A stretch of DNA of 22,653 nt from Porphyra umbilicalis (GCA_002049455.2 KV919325.1:1-22653); one strand, 5' to 3'; positions 8,300 through 17,280 are shown, counted from the first letter of the stretch. Notes: generated by a model from the sequence alone, not told the origin. Made by a program: numbers and translations.

Positions 8300-9281
8300 A
8301 TGCCTTCGTCGGCGCAGCCCGCGGCCGTCGAGTCGCCGCCATCGTCTGCCCCCGCGGCCGTTGATGTCAGGACACCCGCTCTCCCTCTCCCCGCCGAGGC
8401 TGTGCATCCTCTTCCTCCTTCTGGTAGCGCGCCTCTACCTGGAATTCGTGGTCTCCCGCCCGGTGCTCCGGTGCCGCCTCCTTGCCGTGTCCCAGCGCGT
8501 GCTACGGGCCCATTTCGCCGTCCTCGTGGTGTCTCAGCCGGTGGTCCGGGTGTGGTGCCGCCTCCTCGCCGTCTCCCGTTTGGTGGTCCGGGTGTGGTGC
8601 CGCCTCCTCGCCGTGCCCCGGTGGGTACTCCGGGTGCGGCGCCACCTTCACCACCCCCCCCCCGACAGCGACGAGGACAGCTCTTCCTCGTCCTCGTCCG
8701 ACGACGGCGGCGTCGCCGCGCCCGCCGCCCCGCCCCGCCGCGGCATGCTCGTGTGCGTGGCCCTCGCCGACGCCTTCCCACCGACCACCAACGTGGTCGT
8801 TGAGAAAGACCGGTGGCGTAACGTGCGGCTGTTTGTGTCTGCAATGCTTGCAGAGCCAGCCTTCAACGTGTTCGCGGGGTGCAACACGAACGGCGTCAAG
8901 GAGCTGGCGCTGAAGATCATGGAGGGCGAGCGGAGCACGCAGTGGATGGGGCTGCTCGACCACATCCAGCCTGTGGTGTTCATCTGGGAGTTCTTGCTCC
9001 TCGCGCGGCGCGCCATGGACGGATCCCGCGACCTAGCGCGGGCGGTTGGCGAGCTCCTCTTCTTCTCTGTCGGCACAGTCGCGGAGGCCCTCTCCAAATG
9101 GGAGGCGAAGGCTGGGGAAGACGCCAAGACGTTCCGCGACTACTGGAAGGAGACAAGCCCCGACAAGTACCAGGCCTGGCTACGCGAGCAGGGCGTGCTG
9201 CCGCCTGAGACCGACCTGTCGTGCGGGGACCAGTCTTTCGACCGGGTCGTAGTACAAGCGGACGAGGAGCGGACCGGCTAG
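8300..9281 (+). pseudogene. Pro-rich KDZ transposon protein broken by a poly-C frameshift
   Basis: Translation from the ATG at 8300 (ACAACCATGC) gives a Pro/Ala/Arg-rich tract of about 120 residues that includes a 14-residue repeat (GGPGVVPPPRR; 42-bp units at 8540 and 8582). The run of ten C at 8654-8663 shifts the register. The frame that continues (from 8664, 205 codons) opens with an acidic serine tract (DSDEDSSSSSSSDDG) and is clearly coding up to TAG 9279-9281. It has a helical region (LFVSAMLAEPAFNVFAGC, then LLDHIQPVVFIWEFLLLA) that I infer to be the all-alpha part of the KDZ core. One C too many (or two too few) explains the break: a real indel, a sequencing error, or an intron. The next gene follows in the same frame. 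Confidence 0.6.
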
Positions 9282-9314
9282 GTCTGACCCGGGCGGGCGG
9301 CGTTGCGCGCGTGC

Positions 9315-10073
9315 ATGGAGGACAAGACGAGCGAGCGGGATCGCAAGAAGGCGGCTACCAAGCGCAAAGACCAGAAGACCAAGAAGAAGCAGCCGAAGCC
9401 GTCCTGGGAAAAGGACGACTGCCGTCATTCCTACCCCCCCGACGTGTCGCGGGCGCCTGGCGTCATGACGTACATGTGCGCGTGCGGCTACATCATGGGC
9501 TTTGAGATGCTGCGGGAGATTGAGAGTCCCGCGCACGTCGTCGCGTCCCTGGCGCAGCGGTTCAAGAACTTCCCTAAGGTCATCTACTTCGACACTGCCT
9601 GCCAGGCGCAGCGGAATGCGCTCCGCCGCGTGCCGTGGATGCTTCACGAGGCTGTGACGGCGTGGTTCATCGACCGCTTCCACAGGTGCAACCACAAGTG
9701 CTCTCCAACGTTTGATGCGGACCAGTACCCGCAGCTTACGCGGGGCCACGACACGTCTGGCGCGGAGCGGCATCACTCAATAAAGAAGAAGTCAAAGAAC
9801 GCGCTCTCCTACATGACGCAGGCGCACTTCATCGTGCGGTCCAGGTACATTGCGGCGCACAACAGTGTGCGCGTGTCGCAGAGGCGGGAGGCGGCGCTGC
9901 TGGCCGGCGGGCGGCGGCGCGCCGGGGTGAAGAAAAAGCCCAAGGAGATCCAACACTACCCCGTCGAGAATTACTTCCACAAGGTGATTGTCTCCCACTG
10001 CGAGGTGCCCGGCTGTACCTGCCGAGAGTCGCTTCCTGTTGGGCCCGCACCGGGGCTGATGCAGAAGCTGTGA
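9315..10073 (+). CDS. KDZ transposase C-terminal catalytic core, 252 aa
   Basis: The ATG at 9315 follows TAG and TGA in the same frame as the preceding block, so this may be a downstream exon rather than a true start. A Lys-rich segment (residues ~5-35) is followed by the KDZ core: APGVMTYMCACGYIMGFE, ESPAHVV, then YFD93-T-A-C96 (second catalytic Asp), D120-R-F-H123-R-C125-N-H127-K-C129 (the family's conserved His/Cys zinc site) and GAE151RHHSIKK (catalytic Glu), with YMTQAHFIVRSRYIAAHN near the end. The C-terminus holds a further Cys cluster (CEVPGCTC). In KDZ elements these residues complete the RNase H-fold DDE site that cuts and joins DNA. The first Asp is absent here and lies in the 4721-6703 gene. 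Nucleus is the inferred site of action. Confidence 0.85.
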   Translation: MEDKTSERDRKKAATKRKDQKTKKKQPKPSWEKDDCRHSYPPDVSRAPGVMTYMCACGYIMGFEMLREIESPAHVVASLAQRFKNFPKVIYFDTACQAQRNALRRVPWMLHEAVTAWFIDRFHRCNHKCSPTFDADQYPQLTRGHDTSGAERHHSIKKKSKNALSYMTQAHFIVRSRYIAAHNSVRVSQRREAALLAGGRRRAGVKKKPKEIQHYPVENYFHKVIVSHCEVPGCTCRESLPVGPAPGLMQKL

Positions 10074-13000
10074 CCCCACGTGGAGCGGGGGTGGTGTGTT
10101 GTGCTGGGAGCGCACGTGATAACGTAAAGATGAAGAATCAACACAAACATTCCCGCTGTGCATCATCCCTTGCGACTGCTTTTGAACGCTGTGGTTGCGG
10201 TCTTGTCAGGCATCTCACTTTCCCGCATGTGTGTCGCCCCAATTGATGCAAGAAGCATACTGAAGCTGCAGGTCCGACTAAGATGGTCGGAAATGGAAAT
10301 ACAAAAGACGCAAGGTACACAGCGCACAGGAATAGCACTACCAACTCGCCACAGGTACCCCCCGTTGTGTCCGAGGCCGCAATTCGCCGTAGGACTCCTC
10401 TCACGCCGCCGTAAACGGCGCCTAAACGTGCCGCTCCACTGTCACAGCGCCTTGGATGCCGGCCGCGGTGTAGTTTGAACCTCCTGCGCAGGGCGGCAAC
10501 CCCGCAAGCGGTCTTGTCTGTTGACCGCCGAGGGTAACCTGGGCTCGGACGGCACCAGTAGCGCACCACAACCGCCCCCTCGGCGCCGCCACACGCGCGC
10601 TACCCACTCTCTCGCACTAACGCGAAGACGCCCTGTCTCCGCCGACAGCCCCAGATCCAGCCGTGCGGGCGGCGGCGTTCACACCCTCCGCTGGCTCGGT
10701 CGACCACAACGGGACACGCTCCACCTACTGCCAGCGCCCGCAACAGCCCCGGCACAACGGGCGCGGCCAGGTTTTCGGCCTACCCGCCTCCTGCAAGTAG
10801 CAATGGCCGCAGGTAGGGCTGCCAGCACCCGCAGATGCGGGCGCCGCCCCACCGCAACCCGGATTTCGAGAAGGATAGAGGCCGTTGGCTGCCGTCATGG
10901 TGGCGGCCACCGGCAACGGGGGCGCCCGTCGCGCCGTCGCAGTCGTCCTGGTCGTCGTCGGGGCCCGCCTCCGTCTGCAGGGGCGGCGCCGCCGCCCCGC
11001 CCGCCCTCATCATCCCCTTCGTCGTCCGCCGGGATCCTCCACGGAGGCAGATGCCCCCGTCCACCGGGCAAGCCGCGGACGACCGGCCGCTTGCGGGATA
11101 GAAGGGGGTCCTTCGCATCCTCCTCCCGAACCGGGTCTGCTGCGAGCTAGAACGGCAGCGTTGTCAGCGGCGAGGTGCCACTGAAAGGGGGGGCTGGGGT
11201 GGGGGGACGCCGCCGGCACCACCCACAGGGCGGTGGCACCACCCAATGGGCGGTGTCTGCGCTGTCGCCGTTCGGCTGCGGAGCCCGCTTCGCGGGCCCG
11301 GGAACCAGCGGATGCACTGGCTTCGCGGGTGCAGTGGCCTCAAGCCACGGCATTGGACGCTCATACTGCCCAAAACGAAAAATCATCCGCAATTCACCAC
11401 ATTAATATGTACGTGGCTGGGCTGCCTCAATCATGCTCCTGGTCCACCGTCTGATCCAAGGTCATGCGGAGGGGCCCAGCGGAGTGTAAGTGATTGCGCA
11501 ATGTCAATTGCTTTTCAAAGCCATATTGGCTTGTGAATGTGAGACGGGGGAGCACAGATCTTCGCTCCACTGTCAACGCCCGCACCCAAATGCTAGACTA
11601 AAAGATCTAAATAGGCTCGTGCGGGCGCTGACAGGCGATTCCACCTCTTTCCCCTAGATTGATATATTTTAACATATTTGAAAAACTGTATTCTGAAGGC
11701 GCACGAGAACCAAAAGAGGACATGGATAAAAAATAACATCTTCACCAGAAGTACCTGACCCGTGGCGGCACATCCTTTCTGTGATTTCCCAGTGCGGGAT
11801 TCCATGCATGGCTTGAAATGTCCTTCTGAGGGGGGGTGACGCGAAGGCTTGTGGAAGGGAGCGGTGCCCTGGGTGTATTGGACTCTGTGGCCAGAAGAAT
11901 AGTTACCACAGGGGGCACCTTTGCCAGCTACCGCAGCATGAGGGTGTTGGGTCTGGCGCCTTGCTGTTGGAGACGGCCGTCACGTCGCACTACCTTGTCT
12001 GTACGACGTCCGGGGCCAGTCAAGCGCCGACTGTGCAGCGGCCAGCATCAGGCCTCCCTACAGCTCGAACCAGGCAAAATTGTGGCATTAGAAACCGTCG
12101 CGGATATGCTATTAGTGCGTCTGCCGGGTCTACGGGAGAGACGAGGTGCGGTGCTGTCAACGCAGACCCCAACCGTGTCTCCCTTGAGGCTGACGGTGGT
12201 TGGGAAGTCTCGCAGGGTGGCAGTCCAGGCAGGCAGTGGGGGTCGGACCTGAACACATATCTGGTGCATAGGACGTAACTCATGCTCAGTGATCATGGTC
12301 TCCATTCCGAAGATTGGGAACAACAGAAGGTACCGGGCCGGGCGTTCAGAGGAACACTGTGTGTGTCGAACGCAAGACGCTGTACTGAGTCTGCATCCTG
12401 CCAAGCAAGGCCTTGACGGCGGTCGGAAGGCGCCCGACCACCGAGCGGCGCGCGTGGGCACCGTTGTATGTACCGAGCACGCAGTGTGCACCCGCGCGCG
12501 GCATGCGACTGCCGCACACCTCAAATGATGCCACGGCCGCTGCACTCCCGGACGACAGTATGCGCCCCCACGCTGCGCCCTGGTGTGTGGCCGCACCCTT
12601 TCAGTGGTGTGCTCCAGGGCACGTCTGCGCTCGCATGCGAGCTACAGCGCATGCTAACGTGTGTCACCCGGTCACTTTTCCACATGTGTGACAGGTGGCC
12701 TGGCGCTATTCATGAGGCAATATGAAGCACACCCGTGTTCTACCATTGCGTGAGAACCGCCGCACCTCAGTGATTGCACGGCGAGAGGCGCGGAAGTTGC
12801 GCGCCGCAGAAGAATGCAGCGGCGGTCGCCTATGAACAGCGCCAACCGCGACTAGCACCGCTCTTTCCGTTTCCCCACCCAGGGGTCTACAACAGACCCC
12901 TCTGTCCCGTTGCCCGAACAGGAGTACCAGCCATTCCCATCGTTATCTTCTCTTTCGACTGCCACTGGCAGAAAGTGTCACCTGTTGTCTGTTTTCGTTT

Positions 13001-13225
13001 GACAATGCATGTCGACCAGTGTGGCTCCGAATGGATTGTGGAAGGGCGTGGTTTGTTGTGGTGCTGGGTTGTTTTGTCAGGCAGAGAGCGGTGTGCGAGC
13101 AGAGCGTGTATCTGTTCTACGAAACGCAAGTCATGTATTTTTATCAAGCCTTCTAACGCGGGAACGAAGAGAGAGAGAAGACAGGTACGGACAAGGTCGC
13201 CGCTGCCGCTCCTAACCAAGTATAC
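10074..13225. other. long region without a recognisable gene
   Basis: Frames of 60-210 codons occur on both strands, but they overlap one another, are Arg/Pro/His/Cys-rich and carry no motifs. The 10520-11160 part is GC-rich with weak coding-like stretches on the plus strand, such as a Ser/Pro-rich segment near 11000, too uncertain to call. At 11187-11206 three long G runs form a G-quadruplex-like tract. At 11215-11254 a 20-bp unit (GGCACCACCCACAGGGCGGT) is directly repeated with two changes. An AT-rich island with a hairpin lies at 11570-11760. Confidence 0.4.
11570..11634. repeat. inverted repeat, 16-bp stem, at the edge of an AT-rich island
   Basis: CTGTCAACGCCCGCAC at 11570-11585 pairs with GTGCGGGCGCTGACAG at 11619-11634 with a single mismatch, enclosing 33 bases that contain AGATCT. 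Immediately to the right, 11650-11750 is markedly AT-rich (TTGATATATTTTAACATATT), unlike the rest of the window. A remnant of a small transposable element, or a structured transcript end, are both possible. Confidence 0.7.
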
Positions 13226-13549
13226 ATGCTGGGGCCATGCGAAAGGAGCCCGCCTCCGCCTCCTTACACCCACGTCAGCCGTGCCGACCAGACGCACCGC
13301 GATGCAAGCGACAATCGGCGCGGCGGTGGCGACCGCCAGCAGCAGGACGGCGGCGCCCACATGGGAGGAGGAGAGCTGCTAACGGGGATGTCGTCCACGG
13401 TAAACGGCGGGGGTGCGCTCCGATTGCCGCCGCTGCCGGCCACCGCGCTGGCCGCCTTCGTGTCGCCTCCTGGCGGCGTGTTGCCACCTTCATCGTCGCC
13501 GACGCCGCCACCGCCACTGTCCCATCCCTCTCCGGCAGGGCGGCGGCAG

Positions 13550-14038
13550 CTACCACGTCTCCTCGAAGTCCTCCGCCTCGGACAGGAGGAGTTCGTGTCG
13601 ATGAAGGTCCTCCTCCGCGCCCGGCACGCGGACGGCGCCGCTCGCGGCCGCCGTCGCCAGAGGTAGCGCAGCCGATGCTGTCGTCGCCGCACCCGCCGCC
13701 GCTCCCGTCGTACGTGGTCCACCTCCCGACGTCCCTGCCGCGGAGCGGTCCACCAGCTCGCTCGCGGCCGCGGAACCAGTTGTCACCCCCGTCAAGGCCC
13801 AAGACGCTGGCGTCCCCGCCGTGCACAAAACCCATGAAGCCCCCGCCGACGACGAAGCCGCCAACGCCCCAGCCGAGGACGGTCCCGCTGGCGCCCCCTC
13901 CGTTGACAGACCAATTGGCTCCTTCGCTGCAGCCGCAGCCGCCGAAGAAAGAAGCTCTTGATGGAGGGGGGGAGACTCAATGGGGGCGTGGCGAGCGCGG
14001 CACGCGGGAGACGCGCACATCACGACACCGAGCGACAT
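13550..14038 (-). CDS. possible hypothetical protein, 162 aa, Ala/Ser/Thr/Gly-rich; strand uncertain
   Basis: The minus frame from ATG 14036-14038 to TAG 13550-13552 is uninterrupted. Most of it is Ala/Ser/Gly/Thr/Pro-rich, ending in a natural-looking acidic tail (EEDLHRHELLLSEAEDFEETW follows PGA). No domain is recognised. The plus strand is a serious rival: a frame from ATG 13388 to TAG 13666 (92 aa, ending with a helical LLEVLRLGQEEFVSMKVLLRARH stretch) and another open frame 13605-13973 rich in Ala/Pro/Asp/Glu are both coding-like, but they need a +1 shift or an intron to be joined. In the 13668-13970 part the minus frame and that plus frame share the same wobble position, so base composition cannot separate them. 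Confidence 0.3.
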   Translation of the reverse strand: MSLGVVMCASPACRARHAPIESPPLHQELLSSAAAAAAKEPIGLSTEGAPAGPSSAGALAASSSAGASWVLCTAGTPASWALTGVTTGSAAASELVDRSAAGTSGGGPRTTGAAAGAATTASAALPLATAAASGAVRVPGAEEDLHRHELLLSEAEDFEETW

Positions 14039-15319
14039 GGAGCAGTATCAAGGTGCCGCTCAGCGGCCACCTCAGTCGAGGCGCTGGGGAGACGGAGTGA
14101 AAAATCATAGAGGGGAGGGGAAGCGGACGAGGCAAGCTCACGTTGGGAGTCGTCGGGACGGGAGCCACCAGGGCCACGACATGCGACCTCCTCATTGCAA
14201 CTATCCATCGGGTCAGGGTGCCAGAACGATAGCCAAGTGCGGAGGGAAAAAAAGCGGAGCAAACACAGAGACGAGCGGCCTCGGAAGCAACGAGTGGCGA
14301 ACACGGCACTGCCGTCGGAGCAGCTCAGCGTGAACAAAGTCGCGTGGCAGGCAGGTCGCGTGGCGCGATACACAATGCTTGTCGCAGGGGAGGTCCGGCG
14401 CTTTGATCAATAGGAAGCCCCACTGTATCCCCGACTGGAACGAAAAGAACATTCATTCTTGGACATCCCTTGGGCCAGCCGTTCGGGATCGAGTGGCTGG
14501 GGATCGCGATCATAATTTTCCACCAGTCGGCATCTCCGACGCTGCTGCCGCGACTGTCCCAGGCGTCCCTAGAAAAGCCATACAGAGCCTGTTCTGTGAC
14601 CAGCTTCAGACAGAAGGTGAAACGCACTGTTTTATCTCTGTAAATCCCAGGCTCCCAGAGGTCGCTGCCTCAGCACCCCTGGAGAGGATCCTGATCGACA
14701 GAGAGGGCCTTTCTGCGCGCGTTCAATAGGTGTGGCGGAGCACTCGAAGGCACACGTTCAGCGTCCATGGCCTGATATCGGCCTCTCGAAAGGGCCGCTC
14801 CCGCCTTGTGTCCCCCCCCCGCCCTTTCGAGAGTGTCGCAAGACGCGCTGTCACCTTGCTTTCTGGCAGCCAACAGCGTCCGCAAAGGCTTTGATGCAGA
14901 TCGGCGCATCCCCATTTCCACCGTCCGCCACCACCATGATGATGTATTCCCCGCCGAGCCGGCCTGGCCCTGCCGCTGACAACGCCGCACGCCCCCACGA
15001 GATCGCGCGCCGATGCGAGTGCGGGCGTGGCTCGCCATCTCGCTCGGGGTCCCCTAGGGTGGGGTCAGCTCTCGAGTCGGCAGCGGTGGCGGCCCAGGCC
15101 CGCCTGTCTTCTGTGTGGACCACTGACGGCACGCCGCCTGGGCTCATACGCAGGCCGTTGTTCCCTGGGTTCCTAGGACCTGCAATTCTTGCGTGAATCA
15201 ACGATTCTTGCACGAACCCTCTGCCCCTCATTCACCCGCCATCCAGGAGGGCTGGCACTCACAGCGAAAGCAGCAGACAGTCTCAGTAAAGGCCCTGTCG
15301 GAAAGCAAGCGCGCCAACC
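14039..15319. other. intergenic DNA, no gene seen
   Basis: Short overlapping frames only, none with motifs. The single structured element is the perfect inverted repeat at 14783-14833. A C10-type homopolymer run lies in its loop. Confidence 0.45.
14783..14833. repeat. perfect 13-bp inverted repeat (hairpin)
   Basis: CTCTCGAAAGGGC at 14783-14795 and GCCCTTTCGAGAG at 14821-14833 are exact reverse complements, separated by 25 pyrimidine-rich bases ending in a long C run. The stem would be stable. There is no T-run after it, so a bacterial-type terminator does not apply. Confidence 0.8.
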
Positions 15320-15892
15320 ATGGGGCGCGCAGCTCTTTGTCCCGCGACGCGCCAGCCGGTTGCGATGGCGGGGGGTCAGCCGGCGGCGCCAGCGGGGGGT
15401 CAGCCGGCGGCGCCAGCGGGGGAGCAGCTGGCGGCGCCAGCGGGGGAGCAGCCGGCGGCGCCAGCGGGGGAGCAGCCGGCGGCGCCAGCGGGGGAGCAGC
15501 CGGCGGCGCCAGCGGGGGAGCAGCCGGCGGCGCCAGCGGGGGAGCAGCCGGCGGCGCCAGCGGGGGAGCAGCCGGCGGCGCCAGCGGGGGAGCAGCCGGC
15601 GGCGCCAGCGGGGGAGCAGCCGGCGGCGCCGGCGGGAGCACTCATGGCTGTGACGGAGGAGAGGCGGAGCGCGGTGCGGGTGAATGCACTGGTGGTGGGT
15701 CGGTCTCTTGTCCGCGTCGTCGTTGCTTTAGCAGAAGTGCCGGTGGTAGGTAGGCGGGCGGCAGTGACCGTGGCAGCTGGCCACCTCCGAGGCAGTAGTA
15801 GCAACTCCCCGGCTGTTCCGTGTGGTGACGGTGCGGGTGAACGCACTAGTGGTGGGTCAGTTTCTGGTCCGCGTCGTCGTTGCTTTGGCTGA
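15320..15892 (+). CDS. possible octapeptide-repeat protein, 190 aa
   Basis: The ATG at 15320 has a strong Kozak context (AACCATGG). After ~17 residues the frame enters eleven 8-residue repeats of the form GEQPAAPA (first two units GGQPAAPA) encoded by a 24-bp tandem array. It then has a hydrophobic, Val-rich segment (NALVVGRSLVRVVVALAEVPVV) and a short tail. All three plus frames stay open through the array (24 is divisible by three), so openness alone is not evidence. This frame was chosen for its start and its balanced residues; the others give Gly/Ala- or Arg/Gln/Ser-only tracts. The Val-rich segment is partly repeated downstream in another register because of the 157-bp duplication. No family is recognised and it may be non-coding. 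Confidence 0.3.
   Translation: MGRAALCPATRQPVAMAGGQPAAPAGGQPAAPAGEQLAAPAGEQPAAPAGEQPAAPAGEQPAAPAGEQPAAPAGEQPAAPAGEQPAAPAGEQPAAPAGEQPAAPAGALMAVTEERRSAVRVNALVVGRSLVRVVVALAEVPVVGRRAAVTVAAGHLRGSSSNSPAVPCGDGAGERTSGGSVSGPRRRCFG
15371..15634. repeat. 24-bp tandem repeat, 11 units
   Basis: Units start every 24 bases from 15371 to 15611. The consensus is GGGGAGCAGCCGGCG followed by GCGCCAGCG. The first two units have GGGGGTCAG instead of GGGGAGCAG, the third has CTG for CCG, and the last has GGCG for AGCG. Units 4 to 10 are identical, which indicates very recent expansion. Confidence 0.95.
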
Positions 15893-15985
15893 AATGCCGG
15901 TAGTAGGTAGGTGGGCGGCAGTGACCGTGGCAGCGCGCCACCTCCGAGGCAGCGTAACAACTCCCCGGCTGTTCCGGGTGGCGAC
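15674..15985. repeat. 157-bp tandem duplication, 2 copies
   Basis: The copy from 15674 (GTGCGGGTGAATGCACT) and the copy from 15831 (GTGCGGGTGAACGCACT) match along their length with scattered substitutions and one single-base length difference near GGCAGTAGTAGCAACTCC versus GGCAGCGTAACAACTCC. A short start of a third copy follows (GTTCCGGGTGGCGACCG). Since 157 is not divisible by three, the two copies cannot be translated in one frame. Confidence 0.85.
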
Positions 15986-16381
15986 CGCTGTCGCGAAGCA
16001 GGGCGGTCAGCGCTGGTACTACCGTGCAGCCGACACGGGACTACTCTTTGATTGCTGCCCTAGCAGTACGAATATGATGCAGGGGACTTGTTTCCTTGGT
16101 GTTCCTTTCTTTAGTTTGTTGGCTGGTTGTTCTTTCTGTGGGTGACACCCGAGCATAGGCGGCGGCGCGGCCCCGCCTGTCGTGCAGGTAGTCAGTGGTG
16201 CAAAGTGCTCTTCTCATTTCACATCGCCGCCGCGTCCTAGTTTCCCTTCTTTCGTCGCCCTGCGTCTTCTGGCTGATCGCACATTTGGCGGGACGTTGGG
16301 GTCCTTTGGTATCATAGGCACCTATGGCACAAGGCCACGCGTACGCGAAGTAAAGAAAGTCTGTTTCTTATATCATACTAC

Positions 16382-16390
16382 TATAAAAGG
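16382..16390 (+). promoter_or_regulatory. TATA box, plus strand
   Basis: TATAAAAGG matches the eukaryotic TATA consensus and stands at the border between an AT-richer stretch (16330-16385) and GC-rich DNA with few ATGs until 16717. A start of transcription would be expected near 16410-16415. No convincing plus-strand gene follows; the only candidate is a 115-codon frame at 16742-17089 that overlaps the minus-strand candidate 16651-17247. Confidence 0.4.
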
Positions 16391-16650
16391 CGGCGCTGCA
16401 TCGGTCAACATCGCCCAGTCCCCCTTACGTCGACGACTCAGCCGTGCAGCATTAAAGACGCGCCTCCCGCACTGCCCGTCACACTGCACCCCCACTCACA
16501 CTGCAGTGCTCAGTGACACCAAGCGCCCCAACGCTCCCCGCATTTGAAGCTACACGGGCTCCGGAAGAGCACACCGCAGCAGTTCGGCCCAGTGAACAAC
16601 CCACTACGCCAGTCCCGCCTTGCCGTCGCCACTTGACGTGCGTCCACGCG

Positions 16651-17247
16651 TCACTCGCGGACTTGCCCTCCCTCGTTACCCGATGCGCCGGGGGGGGGGC
16701 GAGCAGCCCCAGCAGCATGCGCGTCAATTATCGACTGCGGGATGGGAAGAGCCCGGGGTGTGAAGTTGACGTCGTCAGCGACGCGAAAGATGGCGTTGGC
16801 CCATGTCAGGCTGCCGGCCGACGCCGTCGCCCGGGTCCTCGCCAAGCTCGCGGCTCCTGCCGCCGCCAACGCGACGGCGGCTCCACTCTCGTGGAACGAG
16901 TCCGACAAAGCGGTCGACAGGTTGCCATACGACTCTGCGGTCTTGTCCGCCATGCACGCGGCGTGGGTTGCGGCAGCAGCTGCATTGAGGAAAGCGTCGT
17001 TCGCCAGCAGCGCCGAGGCGGAGGCCTCCTCCGACGCTTGTTGCACAGAGATGTTGAAATTGGTGAGGGGACGTGGCAGCGTCAGGTAGGGGTAGGGCGG
17101 ATTGACCGCCGCCGCAGGGGCAGCCGGCACCACACCAGGTGCGGGAGCGGTGACTGCGGTGGATGTTGGCGCGGTGGGAGGGGGAGTCCGCGGGAGGGTT
17201 GTCAGAGGGGCGGGGGCCACGAGCACAGACACAGGGACGGGTGCCAT
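16651..17247 (-). CDS. hypothetical protein, 198 aa, Pro/Ala-rich N-terminus
   Basis: The chosen ATG is at 17245-17247 (CGCATGGCA); the open frame extends further upstream, but that part is Cys/Ser/Arg-rich and contains the 23-bp repeat. Residues 1-70 are Pro/Ala/Thr/Val-rich, like the start of the large minus-strand protein at 18285-22082. Residues ~75-165 are Ala/Ser-rich and probably helical (ISVQQASEEASASALLAND, then MADKTAESYGNLSTALSD). The C-terminus holds a run of C (G10 at 16690-16699 on the plus strand) encoding a Pro triplet, a slippage-prone site. No known domain. The plus strand has a rival 115-codon frame (16742-17089) sharing the same wobble position. Confidence 0.45.
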   Translation of the reverse strand: MAPVPVSVLVAPAPLTTLPRTPPPTAPTSTAVTAPAPGVVPAAPAAAVNPPYPYLTLPRPLTNFNISVQQASEEASASALLANDAFLNAAAAATHAACMADKTAESYGNLSTALSDSFHESGAAVALAAAGAASLARTRATASAGSLTWANAIFRVADDVNFTPRALPIPQSIIDAHAAGAARPPPGASGNEGGQVRE

Positions 17248-17280
17248 GCGAGAGTGCAGCGGGGAATAGGGGCAAGAGCA

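Larger units (their letters stand above)
3353..10073 (+). mobile_element. core of a KDZ-superfamily DNA transposon (ends not located)
   Basis: Four plus-strand coding blocks (3353-4711, 4721-6703, 8300-9281, 9315-10073) together contain the hallmarks of Kyakuja-Dileera-Zisupton elements: a SWIM-like zinc module, a Zn-ribbon followed by CDG, the D-x2-C and DRFHxCxHKC motifs, the GAE glutamate, and a Ulp1-type protease. The listed interval is the coding core only. I could not find terminal inverted repeats or the 8-bp target-site duplications reported for Zisupton, so the true element is larger. Two in-frame stop sites and a homopolymer frameshift suggest that this copy is decayed, unless splicing removes them. 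Confidence 0.75.

Noticed and set aside
4709..9281. Nuclear reassignment of TAG to a sense codon, since two interruptions are TAG.
   Set aside because: The second interruption also has an in-frame TGA two codons later, and the 596-1312 and 18285-22082 genes end at TAG with natural C-termini.
3353..10073. Terminal inverted repeats bounding the KDZ element.
   Set aside because: No matching pair could be found by eye around 1400-3350 and 10074-10600; a computed self-alignment of the inverted window would be needed.
15371..15634. CRISPR array.
   Set aside because: Units are contiguous 24-mers with no spacers, in a eukaryotic context and without cas genes.
16742..17089. Plus-strand 115-codon gene downstream of the TATA box.
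   Set aside because: Overlaps the longer minus frame and shares its wobble position; not excluded, but the minus frame has the more natural, longer product.
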